Of a stretch of DNA of 64,000 nucleotides, positions 11,813-23,191 are shown in pieces (position 1 is the first letter of the stretch; every line of letters begins with the position of its first letter). The notes under the pieces were generated by a model. That model saw nothing but the letters and a program-made list of their open reading frames with translations, was not told the origin of the DNA and did no database searches. This stretch comes from Ulota crispa (Eukaryota; Streptophyta; Bryopsida; Orthotrichales; Orthotrichaceae), in contig OY987244.1 in the NCBI GenBank assembly GCA_963920765.1, positions 4,094,501 to 4,158,500 of the forward strand, read 5' to 3'. The translations under genes were made by a program, and so were the position numbers.

Positions 11813-13471
11813 AATAATCCAAGGTAAGTACAAAAAAAAAAATTCCCTTCTTCATCTTTGTATTAACCTCAATAAATCTTAAATTTCTGGTAGTTTCTCC
11901 AATTTTGTATTATTATTATCAGTGAGGAGCATTGCATGTGTTGGTCAAAAACTAAATAAAATCGGACAAAAAGCAATTCTTCATATGAACTATTTAAAAA
12001 AATTCTATAAACAGTATGAGATGCACTTTTTGAGCTTCTTGGGTATAATCAAGAGTGAAGAGAGTAAGTAGTGCAACTCTTAACTTTTTAAGTTCCCAAT
12101 TAGCCAAAGCGGGGTTAAAATGTAATATTTAAAATGCTTCAAAATAGGTAAGAAAATGTATCAAGAGAAAGATGAAATCATGATCTACGTTCTCTTTTTT
12201 CAGTTGATATGAATGTGTTTGGAACATTCTAGAATCGATTGTTTTGCTACCAAAGTGGATTTTTATTTTTATTTTTATTTTTCACTGTAGGCAATTTTAT
12301 GTGTTGAAGTAGTTAGAACAAAAAAGTAGGATTTTCATTGATTATTACCTTATATTTTGAAATGTTTGCAGGCTGAGACAGATGAAAAGATTCCTTTTAC
12401 ACGGTTCTGGTACGGAGGGTGTAGAGGATCCTGGTTTTTACCGCCTCGCATATTTTCTGTACAATTTCAAAAGAAAAGACGTCCATTTCCAAATCCACTC
12501 AATCCTGCAGAACTGGTCGAAAAATAAATCTCTTCCAGAGATATTTTTATTCCTTATTTCCTTGGTCCTGCACATCCAATACAGGTTTGTTATTCTCTTC
12601 ACTTTCTTCCTTCAATGCAAAAATAAGTTCTATGAACAAATAGTAATAAATAATTATTAAGACAGATTTCGATCCTTCTCGTATTTTGGAGTTCATTCGT
12701 TAAAGACTTCTAGCTTATGAATTTTTGAACATGTTTTTAAATAAGTTATAATATAGTGATTAGACGTCACTGTTTGGCATTTTAATAGAAAATGTGGGTT
12801 TTTTCATGATTGATTAAACTCTAAAATAAGATGCTATTCAAAAAGTGGAAGTTTCAACTCTCTAGTGATGCGAAAAACTCACTATAATTTTTCAGACGGA
12901 AACATGTGTTTTGAGTTTGAGAGCATCCGCGCCCTTACACACAATCACTGATGTGCCAAGTGTTTACGTCTACTTTTGAAAAGCCCTCAAAACTCTTGTC
13001 TCCCACCCTTGCTCTTCAAATGTGCCCCACAAATAGTCAATTGACTAATCATCAAGTAGAGTATAGTTTAGAGCTCACTAAGTTTAGACAAATCTTAAAG
13101 TGGAAGACAAGATACAACTCACTAAATTTAGGATGAAGAGTGATTTCAAGGGCCATTAGAAACATTTTGAGGGGCCTTGAGCATTTATCATCCAAGTATT
13201 GGGTGTGTAAGACCCTGTTTATTGGTCTTATACAAGAATAATTTTAGTAGAAATTCCATTACGACTAAGTTTGAAAAACGTTTGCTTTACTCATTTCTTA
13301 TGTTGGTTTAGTTTTTACTGATAAGCCGTGGAGTGACATTTTTGTTTTTTGTTTTTTTTTTGTTTGCAGATTTCAATTCCAGTGGAATACATTTGATTAA
13401 TGAATCTGCAAGGCTTTTTGTTGAGGGGGCTGGATTTATAGATGTCGTGCCCTTGAGAATTGAAATACTAG
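11813..13471 (+). other. Probable spliced 3' UTR of the membrane-protein gene
   Basis: After the stop at 11810-11812 a strong donor follows at 11824 (AAG then GTAAGT). Plausible further exons are 12372-12584 (acceptor TTTGCAG, donor ACAG then GTTTGT) and 13370-13471 (acceptor TTTGCAG, donor CTAG then GTACAT). They show no coherent single frame. Introns this far after a stop would predict nonsense-mediated decay, or alternative isoforms. Confidence 0.45.
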
Positions 13472-13864
13472 GTACATTTAATTCTTTCTTAGAGGAATCT
13501 CTTATCTGTAGTATTTTCTTTTCTCTTTTTTTCTTGTCTCAAATGATGGCATTGTGTTGGATTTAATCACGTTTATACTTTTTAAAATGCTTAAAAAGGG
13601 CTGTTTGCATGTGGTAACTCAAAGTTAGATAAAAATAAACTTAGGTTTGTTAAGAATTTGAACTTAGAGTTTTCTATTTTTTTTAAGTTTTTCATTTCCT
13701 CCAATTGGTCATTATGTGTTTTAGTGTTTGCACAAGAGATAGTGGTAGGTGGTACACAAAAGTAAATTTTTTCTGTCTTTTGTATGGATGAAATTTAGCA
13801 AACGCAACGATGGCTTGCTTTGTTCATAATCAAATTACTGAAAGTTGGAATTGTGAGTTGTTAA

Positions 13865-14233
13865 CCCATTAACGTCTGTGGTTGATTATGGGGGTGGGCA
13901 ATCTTTTGTATGGCCATTTGGGGCAAAATTTAAAACTATTGAATATAGATGTCTACCACAGATCTGACTGTATAGATGGAAGTATTTTGCAAGGTTTAGT
14001 TATGGCTATCTTTTTGCATTTATTGGTATATTTTCAGTCGGTACTTTTTTAGTTTTTTCAACCCTCTAGCCACGTGCCACCTCAAATTGGCCTAGTTATT
14101 GTCTTAAACTCTTCACTTTCCAATTCCCTAGACCTGTCCCCTTTGCCACGTCATCAAATTCCTTGACATGCTCTCTCTACAAAGTGAAAAGAGTCAAAAT
14201 TGACCAGGAAATGGTCGACTGGATGTTAATGGG
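13865..14233. mobile_element. TTAA-flanked non-autonomous element
   Basis: TTAA at 13861-13864 and 14234-14237 brackets ends CCCATTAACGTC and its mirrored GATGTTAATGGG. Length is 369 bp. It belongs by end structure to the TTAA-bounded class that recurs across the window. Confidence 0.75.
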
Positions 14234-15715
14234 TTAAAAGAACATTATATATTTGCGTCAAATCTTTATTTGGAACTACACAAATTCCTTGAGTGTTATG
14301 ATGTAGTTAATGTAATTATGGCTTATATGCGAATGTGATATAAAAATTATACAGCCAACTAGATTCAAATGAGTTAGTTTATTATAGCAAAAACATTATG
14401 CCACATATGAAAATGTGGGACATATTTGCATGTTTGTAAATGCGTGGTCATGGTTTGTGACATCTGTGAAGTGCATTATAATTTTATAGAAAAATATATG
14501 ATAATATCGCAATCATCCATAAATTATTAAACTTCTGAATGTAAATTACAAATTAAAAAAAGAAGTTTGTTCAAAGATTTGACTTGCCTAAAGTAAATGT
14601 CATTTCCCTTGTGACGTTTTCATGTATGTAAAGATTTTCACTTAGAATGTATTATTGTAACGGCCAATCTTGAGTTCTTAAATTTTGATTGTTGCGATTA
14701 GTTATTCGTGTAGACTCAAAAGCTTGAAATATTTGTAGGCTGCACAAATACAATGTTAATCATTGTAAATTTACGGTGTTAATTAGGAAGGAAAAGTAGA
14801 ACTTGGGAGGATTAGATTTTCATTATAAGGATTAGGTGTTAGATTTCATACTACCTTTGTATATGATAATGACAATTAAGGTCATGGCTACCAAAAAATT
14901 GCTTATTTGTGAAAACCTACAAATTTGTCAGTGTTTCTACTTTGTACTTTTCATTTGAATCATCAAACCTTATATATCCTTCTCTACTCTTCATTTTAGC
15001 AAATGAATACACAATAGAATCACCTATAGTACATTCACTAAACATCATATTTAAAAGTTTATGTTATCTGTCTTTCTAAAGGAATATTTGAAACCAAGAT
15101 TACTATTGACAAAGGGGTTTTTACAAAAATCAATGTAAAAGTATCTAACAATTGTTTAATTTTTAATGGTAGTGAGAGAAATTATGAGTTTTTCATCGTC
15201 AAGCCCAATATGCCTTTTTTTTCACAAACCTGTAAAAGATGAAGATTCTAAATGATTGCAAACAAAAAATCAACATCTATGAGGTAGAATTACATATTTA
15301 GGCAAATTTTTGTAGACAAATATTTCAAAATCTTGATTTGAGATAGAATTGTAAACAAAAAGTTTATCAAAATTTGAATTGTCTGAGTAATCTCAAAATT
15401 TAATTATGTGTACTTTTCATATAAGCAAACTTCAAAAAGATGTGTGGCCAATCCTACATTAATGCACTTGTTAATAGTATTGTGACATTTTCCAATGAAA
15501 CAATCATTTAGGTGCCCATGCTCATTTGTTTTGACAATACTTTAGTGAAGTTACAATAAAGGTCACTTGATAAAGAAACTTAAGCATCCTATTATAAACA
15601 TTCTTGAGTTGAATGTATTTTTAGTATACACAAGGCTAGCCTTTATCTTTCTAAAATTTCTTTTCTCCTTTTATGTGCAAACCTTGGGGTGGAAAAGTAT
15701 AGGTTTGTTCATTAA

Positions 15716-15926
15716 CCCCTAAACAGCCCAAAAGCCCTTTGCGGCCGTATGTACAGATGTATTTGAGTTGCTCTAAGGGCTTTCCAATTTTGTTATGCAC
15801 CCACCATCATACAAACCTTCAATATGTATGGTTGTAACACTTAATTTCTAGTTGATTCAAACTTCTGAATATTAGTTGCGACCATATTTGGTACCGTATC
15901 TCTAGAGCCCAAGGGCCCTTCAAGGG
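15716..15926. mobile_element. Short TTAA-flanked element
   Basis: TTAA at 15712-15715 and 15927-15930 flanks CCCCTAAACAGCCC at the left and GGGCCCTTCAAGGG at the right, 211 bp. The left end is close to the CCCCTAAAGGCC consensus of the other copies. Confidence 0.65.
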
Positions 15927-16436
15927 TTAACAAGAAGAATAATCAAAATGTACTCCTATTTTGTAATTGTCCATTGTTGCTTAAATTCAAAGCCTTTTCA
16001 CCTTGGCTCCACTAACATGTATGTGCAATAAACTAAGATCAATGTTACCTAGACAAAAAACAACTAAACAATTGAGGATCTCTATGAATTCACCTTGAAC
16101 TTCATAACTCTAACATACTAACACATTGTTATTTGGACCATGGTAAAACACATCCCCTTTTTATAAATAAGGGGTAAAGTAAAAGGGTGGTTTGCACTAC
16201 GTTCCATGTCCCATCCTTGCAAGTTCCACCTCAAGGTGAGATCTCAACTTTTTTGAGTTATCAAGGGCAAAAGAAGAGTATTAAAAGAAGACATGAACAT
16301 TTTATGCAAAAAATATGATAAAATTTGGATACATAGATACACCTATTTTGAATTAACTTGTACCAAAATGAATTTATCATCATGGTGAAAGATACAAACT
16401 TAATCATAGTAAATGAGTCAATTAGGAGAGTCCAAA

Positions 16437-17387
16437 CCCCTAAAGGACTGCGGCCTTTTTTCTATGAATTTCAATGAAAATTGCCACCTTTGGGGGAGAG
16501 TAGAATAGAAAAAAACTTTTTTTTGGAAAATCCAACCGTAAAATCTTGGCCTAGACTATGGGAGGTACTTCTTGGGAAAAAACCAGCTCAATCTAAATGT
16601 TGAGGAGTGAGATATTTACATCCAAAGTGAAGAAAAAAGTTTTTTTCTTTACTGCCCAAAATTTTCAGAAGCCTTTGACCATTGATATGTCAAAAAAATT
16701 ACTCTACGCAAAGTTGAGGATTTTTTTCCTCATGTCTGAAACCAAGTTAGGTATGTGTGGGAGAGTTTTCAAATGAATTAGATATGTGGATCATACTTTG
16801 TAAAATCCTACAATGCCGGAAGGTTTAGAATTTTACAAATACACTAAGCAAAATTGGAGGATTTATGTAAAATTTAGAAATCTGAATTACTTTGATCCAA
16901 GTGGTGAAAACCAAGGAATCTTAGTCTACTGCAACTTGGAAAAAAAAAGTAAAAAAACAAATACACAAAGATCTCAAAACAGTAAAGCAACAAGTTCTAC
17001 AAGGGGGAAAAGGAATGGAGGTTTGGGAGTCCCATACCTACCCGCAAACTAAAACTTCTCATAACATTCATCTCATCTATCAAAATTGAATGATTCAAAA
17101 CTTCCCAAATATATAAAAATCTAAAGAACCAATTTCAAATTTTATTTTAAAAAAAAATAGTTTTTTTTTTTTTTTTTTTTTTGGCTGCTCGATTCTCCCC
17201 TATTTTTGAGTTAATCATGCATAACTTCTTCAATAATGTCAAAATGAAGAAAAAATTAGATACCCACGTAGATTTTTGAATTTCACATCTTCAATAAAAG
17301 TTTCAAAAAATCACAAAAAATAATTTAGATGTAGGTACATGCCCGAAATCTCATTTGTCCCCCAAAGAGACAATGATCCTTTAGAGG
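16437..17387. mobile_element. TTAA-type element, ~950 bp, left target site degraded
   Basis: The left end CCCCTAAAGGACTGCGGCC is preceded by CCAA instead of TTAA; the right end CAATGATCCTTTAGAGG is followed by TTAA. Interior words CAGAAGCCTTTGACC and ACTTCTTCAATAATGTCAAA are shared with copies at 18067, 38843, 51832 and 56518. Confidence 0.75.
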
Positions 17388-18066
17388 TTAAAAAACATAG
17401 ATTTCTATTTTACCAAAATTGGTACTGAGCACCGCAAAATTAAGACCAACTTTGAAGAAAAATATTGTAACTTTTTGAAGGTGCTTGTGAGAAGATAAGA
17501 TGTACATATAGATGTTTCACGCATATTCTTTCAATCAAATCTCAAAAATTCATAACCTGTGTTTTTTTTACAATTACCATGTAAAACCATGAATTTTATC
17601 TAAAATTAAGCTCCACAATTACGATTCTAAGTGTTAATTGGTATACATTATTGGAATTGAGTAGGAATTAAAGAATAGTGATAGAACATACAAAATTGCC
17701 AATCATAACCTTCAAATTGCTACACCCGTTACATGGTAAAATAGGGTGGGTAGAAACTTCTTCAACCACCTTGTACATCCGGTTCCCTAGGTGTGTGCAG
17801 ATTGGGAGAGAGTGAGGAACCTGCGTTTGTATTATTTCGTTAATAATTTTAACCATACAAATTCAAACTTCATATGTTATAAAATACATATAGAAAGAAT
17901 TTTGTTTTCATCAATTTGGGAAAAAATGTTCAAAATGTTCATGCAACAGTATGCTCAAATACTCAATTTGACTTCAAGGATTTCAATCACATTCTCTCGT
18001 GTTTAGCCTATAAGGATGTTGACAAAAATTATATGCCGTTAGAGTACTTAACATACATAACTTTTA

Positions 18067-18995
18067 CCCCTAAAGGCCCAAGCCCTTTTTTCTCTGAAAG
18101 TCACTAAAAACTGCCACTTTGGAGGGAATGAGTAGAAAAGTAGGAAATAAAGTTTGATTTGCAAAACCAACCATGGGATCTTACCTTAGCTTAGAAGAGG
18201 TATTTGTGGGAAAAAATCAAGTCATTCTACATGCAGAGGAGGGAGATCTTAACATCTAAAGTGAAAATAAAAGTTTTTTTTCACTTCTGACAAAAAAATT
18301 CAAAAGCCTTTGACCATAGTACATGAAAAAATTTGCTCTACACAAAGTCAAGGTTTTTTTTTTCCCATGTAGAAGACCAAGTTAGGGATGTGTGGGAGAA
18401 ATTTCAAATCAATTAGAACTATAGAACAAATGTGAAAAAATTAGTAACTATAAAGAAGTAGAGAATGAGACAAATCACTAAGTTTTTAAGAATTTAATTA
18501 TTGAAATTAAAATTGCAAATCCCAACTGCTCTAATGTTGTAATAAACATTTACTTCTCTATGTTTAGTTTTTTTTCACAAATATTGAAAATTGTGGAAAT
18601 TAAAGGACTTCCAAGTTTATTTTAGAGTAGAGGATACGTAACTGCCCACAAACTAAAACATCTCATACCTTCCACCTCATTGATTGAAATAGGATGATTC
18701 AAAGCTTCCCACATATAAGAGAATCCAAAGAACCAATTTCAGATTTTTATTTTAAATAAATATAATTTTTAAAGAAGTTTTTGGACAGCCTAGATTGCCC
18801 TCCCTCCCTAATGTTGCAAAAATTCATGCATAAATTCTTTGTCAAATGTCAAAATGAAGAACAAAATAGATGAGCACGTGGGTCTTGGAACTCCACACCT
18901 TTGATATTTTTTCAAAAAAATCATAAAAAGTAGTTTAACTATAGGTACATGCCTAAAATTCATTTGTCCTTGAGAGGACAATTGGGCCTTTAGGG
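18067..18995. mobile_element. TTAA-type element, ~930 bp
   Basis: Ends are CCCCTAAAGGCCCAAGCCC and GGACAATTGGGCCTTTAGGG. The left flank reads TTTA (one change from TTAA) and the right flank TTAA. It is the same family as the copy at 16437, in the same orientation. Confidence 0.8.
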
Positions 18996-20100
18996 TTAAT
19001 CAATCTACTTCATTTCAATAGATATGCTTCAATATTCTCATCCTCAAAGTGCTTGAGGCCATTGTTTCACCTTCTAGGAATTTCCACTTAGTTGAACAAA
19101 GACTCAACCTTCTTGGTAGTATAATTTTCATTTATTTATTATAACCGTACAAACTAAAACTACACATCTTAGACATAACATTGAAGGATAAGTCACAACA
19201 AGTTTACATGTGGATTGAAATATTAAAACATTTAATCATAAGGGTGTTGAATATGCACAAATTACTTGCACCCTTCTATTGCCTTTCAGATTTACTACTT
19301 AAAAATTGCTCACAAAATAAATACAAGGTTTAAGGCCTTAATATGTATACCAACAATCATTTAAAAAATATCCAAAGTCACTTTTACATTTTTTGTAAGT
19401 TTATTTCAATTGTCTAATGATCTCCAACATCTACTGTATTTAAGCCTATTTTCCAAAAGCACTCCACAATCCACAGTACAAAAGTCAAGACCCTTTCACG
19501 CACTCTTCACGCATCAGTACAAAATGTAAAATCAATATATTTCATAATAAAATTTTGATGCTACAACTATACTACAAGAAATAACAACCTTATTATAAGA
19601 TGTCATACAAATAGCAAATGACCTATGTTCGTTGAATTTCAATGTACAGGTGGGAAAGCAAAATGTGCTTTGGGCATGAAGGGGTTATTAAGTTTCTTGA
19701 GTAATAGTTTCTTTTATCTCATTCTCATTTCAAAGACATGTGAACAATAAAGTCTTAAGAGATTTCTACTAAATTTTGAATACAAAATGATTAACCAATT
19801 ATTTCTTAAAACACCAATGATGGAGGCCGGTAAATGTACACTTGAGGAAGATGTAGTCATTCATAATAGAAAGCACTCTTGATGCAAAGTATACAATGTT
19901 TTCATTTAGAAATAGAAACGGGCATTCAATACATTGAACAAGACTATCTCCACAAACAACCTCTTGTAATTTTCAAAAACGAGCACTTCATTAATAAAAT
20001 CCTTCAAACTTTTACTATGCTATTCCAAAATCCCATATACATAACGTGTTGTACATTACCGTTCTTTCTAAACATAACAACGTAAAATGTAAATCCTCTA

Positions 20101-21686
20101 CTACAAATTTGATTCCCAAAAAACTATTTCAGGGGGCTTCATAAACCATGGTTTACCCATTAGCAAGTTCACTACTTCAACGCAAGTTGGTCTTTTCATA
20201 ACATTGGGCTTTGTAAGTTCCCATATCTTCATTGCAAAGTACTCATGTGTCTCCTTTTTACAGAATAAATCAACATCAAAGTCGTGTCCATTTCCTACTT
20301 TCATGGACAAGGCAAGCTTTCCTATTGAAAATGAGTCTGAATTCACCATATATTGATGCGTTAATTTCATCAACTCAAGGCTCTTGTCAATGTCTTCCTT
20401 TGAGAATGTGAAGAACAACTCCAAGGCCAACCACCATTTTGCTCTCAAGTAGTTCTCCTTCTCTTCTTCACTTCTATATCCATATAGTGAAGCATATTTC
20501 TCATGAATTCGACTAGCAAGTCCCCAATCACAAATCCCGATGTTGATAACGTCTTTCAAATGCTCTAGAAAATGGAACAACACGTTCTAGGGGGACAAGT
20601 CATTGTGCAGCACCCCAATCTTGTGCACGAGACTTGTTACATAAACCAATGCCCAAGCCAACTTTGCTCTGTGCCTCCGGAATAGGCTAATTTTCTGTTT
20701 CTATTCCAATGTCAGCTGCACAACATCCTTGATTTGATCCCATTTAGCATGTGGTACCACCTTGTCGTTAAGGACAATCATGTCCTCCAAGTGACCACCA
20801 TTCCACCATAATGTGTACGCCTCCATTGTAAGGTCATGTAAAGCCAAGATTTTTACGATGGCTAGATGATTCAACCGATTGGCAAGCACCTGTGTCGAGC
20901 GATCAATCCTTGCCTCACGTAAGTTTGCCTTCTTCAAGACTTTTCTAGCAAAATGTACATATGATGGGACTGTAGGCATTCCTTTAATACGCACTTTGCG
21001 CACCTTCCTGTACCCACCTTGGTTGTCAAATCTAGTGAGAGGAATAATTTGAGCCTCTCTAGAAATCCACATCACACTTAATGCACCATCCTTAAACAAC
21101 TGAGCATTCATTGCATTTGCAGACCATCCCATTCCCCTTGTTTGTTGATTTGACAATTTTTATACTGCATGTTGCCACCACTCCATCTTCTTGCAAAACT
21201 CTTTATGCACCTCACTTTCTGAAATTCCAAGCCCAATGGGATGGAATTTTTCCATCAATCTCTTTGTGTTGAATATGCATGCTTGGGTGCAATTTGCCAT
21301 CCAAGTGCACAATTGGTTAGAGTACGTATCATGCACATCCATATAATCTGCATTATCATTGCACTTTCGCGTGAACAGTTCATAAAAAACCTCTTTCAAC
21401 TTCTCAATGCCTGCCCCTTTAGGTCTCAAGTACTTCTCCTCCAAATGTTCTGTGCTTTATCCATGTACCATTCCATGGCCACCTTGTAAACAAAGTTAGA
21501 GTACGCCGGTGGAGGATAATTTGGATCCTTGTCATTTGCTGCCCTTGGCTTCTTGGGTTTTGACACACGCGCTACACCCACTAGCTCACTAATAGATATT
21601 TTGGGAACAAACACATTGGGATCGTCAAGGTCTCAATCCCAAACAGAAACATATGATGAGCTACTCCCTGCTCGTGGATCAGACAT
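20101..21686 (-). pseudogene. Protein-kinase-like pseudogene (HND catalytic loop, DWG motif)
   Basis: The minus strand keeps a long kinase-like frame from ATG at 21686 (MSDPRAGSSSSY) to a stop at 20101-20103. A catalytic-loop sequence HNDLSP-stop-N and, about 20 residues on, ICDWGLAS (in place of the usual DFG) are visible, followed by a C-terminal lobe with KRPTCVEVVNLL. The copy is broken by in-frame stops after SVWD, after WWQHAV, after QLTLE and inside the HND loop, and by a frameshift near 21440. Each stop is one C-to-T change away from Gln or Arg, which fits decay by cytosine deamination. The sequence shows no intron. HND/DWG kinases of this kind form a family I associate with mosses and liverworts; this is from memory. 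Confidence 0.75.
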
Positions 21687-22084
21687 GGTTAGTGTTAATA
21701 CCTGAGCGCCCAGAGTTATTTTAGGATTTAGAAGAAAATGGAGGGTTTAATGGCCACCATAGCTTGGAAAATTACATCCAGAAAAAGTGACAGTAGGATC
21801 TGAAAAAGAATTATCTTCTCTGTTGATGGGGACTAGCCATGACTGTTTTCATCGTACAAATTAATTAAAAAATATGATATAAAGTTGTGGGCCCCAATGG
21901 CATGATCCTATCGGTGTGGCGCTTAAAGATTAAAGATTACTGACGCCTTCTTCAAATGTGGACGATGAAAATTCAAAACTCTCCCCCTTCAAAAGTCACT
22001 CCTTGACCGAAGTGCTCGCATTCAGCCACTTCGAGGTGGATGAAAGCCGTAGCGCAGGACCAGGAGTAGAATAGCAACCCCTGG

Positions 22085-22106
22085 AAACCCTAATCCGGCT
22101 TATATA
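22085..22106 (-). promoter_or_regulatory. TATA box and telo-box upstream of the kinase-like pseudogene
   Basis: On the minus strand GGTATATAAGCC is followed within about ten bases by TTAGGGTTT, roughly 400 bp before the pseudogene ATG. TATA plus telo-box at the expected start region suggests a real promoter, so the pseudogene is probably not a promoterless retrocopy. Confidence 0.5.
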
Positions 22107-22470
22107 CCCAAAGTCTCAGATGGGCGCGTGCATGTTCTGGGCGACCGCTGGTAATAGCGACCGCGAGTGAGGGCGAATGCGGGATCGACCACCGGTAATC
22201 AAATAACCATTCTTCGAACAAGAGACTTTAAACCACAGAAATTTGCAAAAATCAAAAGGTTGCATGGTGTAATACGTACTTTGCAATCCTCAAAATTCCA
22301 CTAGCAAACCTTCATACTCGTAAGATTTTGGAAGATCACTTGACACAGCAAGACACATGAACAACTGGCAAACTAAAATGCTTGTGAGAAAAAAATCAGT
22401 TCTTTTACAGGGGAAATGCACCACAAAATGATTGCTTTAAGAATACTCTCAACGAAAATCAAGAGCAGAA

Positions 22471-22730
22471 AACACCATATTCATTAATTTGGGAAAAATG
22501 GTACATTTTGGGATTTTCAAGAAGTTTGAGGTGATCACCTCAAATTGAGCTCAGCGTTTTTTTTTTTTGTACACGTGTCCTCACTTGAGAGGAGGAATTT
22601 GCGAGGGAAAAAATCTTAGTGGCTTAGATTGAATCTGATACCTTCAAATCTAGTTTAAAATAACTTTTTGGGTTTGAGGTGGAGTACAAAATGATACCTC
22701 TGTTTTTCCCAAATTAACGAATATGGTGTT
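22471..22730. mobile_element. Family A MITE with 4-bp duplication AGAA
   Basis: Ends AACACCATATTCATTAATTT and mirrored AAATTAACGAATATGGTGTT are flanked by AGAA on both sides (22467-22470 and 22731-22734). The opposite arm near 63260-63290 lacks it. Located downstream of the left dirigent gene. Confidence 0.85.
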
Positions 22731-23191
22731 AGAAAGAATTCTCTACAGCGACCTGATCATATACGATGCAAATCTTGAACAAAATAAAAATAAAAATAAA
22801 GAACCTACACTCGAGAATATGAAAATAAGGAAATAAATAGCATTCAAGTTCGTTGTCATTTGAGCCAACTACTCAACAGGCAAAACTGGTTTATTGCAGT
22901 GCCGACTGAGAACTCAATCATGCTTGTTTCTACACAAAGAGGCTGTTTCTAAAAACAAAGCCATGAGCAGATCCACAAACATTGGAGCTCCAACATGTGA
23001 ACACGAATAAAAATGAAAAGAGTAAAAATCAAGTTTTTGAGCGTTTGCTACGAAAACACAACCGAGAAAACTACTTCATTACAATCCCGGCTTCGGAGAT
23101 GACGACTGGAAACCATTGCTTGTATAGTTGTATCTATAAAAAAAAAAAAGCCAAAACCTGAGATTTTTTTGCAATTTGCTACACCTTTGCA

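Larger units (their letters stand above)
13472..20100. other. AT-rich intergenic region with dispersed elements
   Basis: Apart from the TTAA-bounded elements listed separately (13865, 15716, 16437, 18067), I see no gene in this stretch. Reading frames are short and rich in Lys, Asn, Ile and Phe, as expected by chance at this base composition. A long T run lies at 17159-17182. Confidence 0.5.

Noticed and set aside
17100..19000. Possible LTR retrotransposon built from the similar sequences at 16437 and 18067
   Set aside because: The two are full TTAA-type elements with inverted ends, not direct LTRs, and no gag or pol text lies between them.
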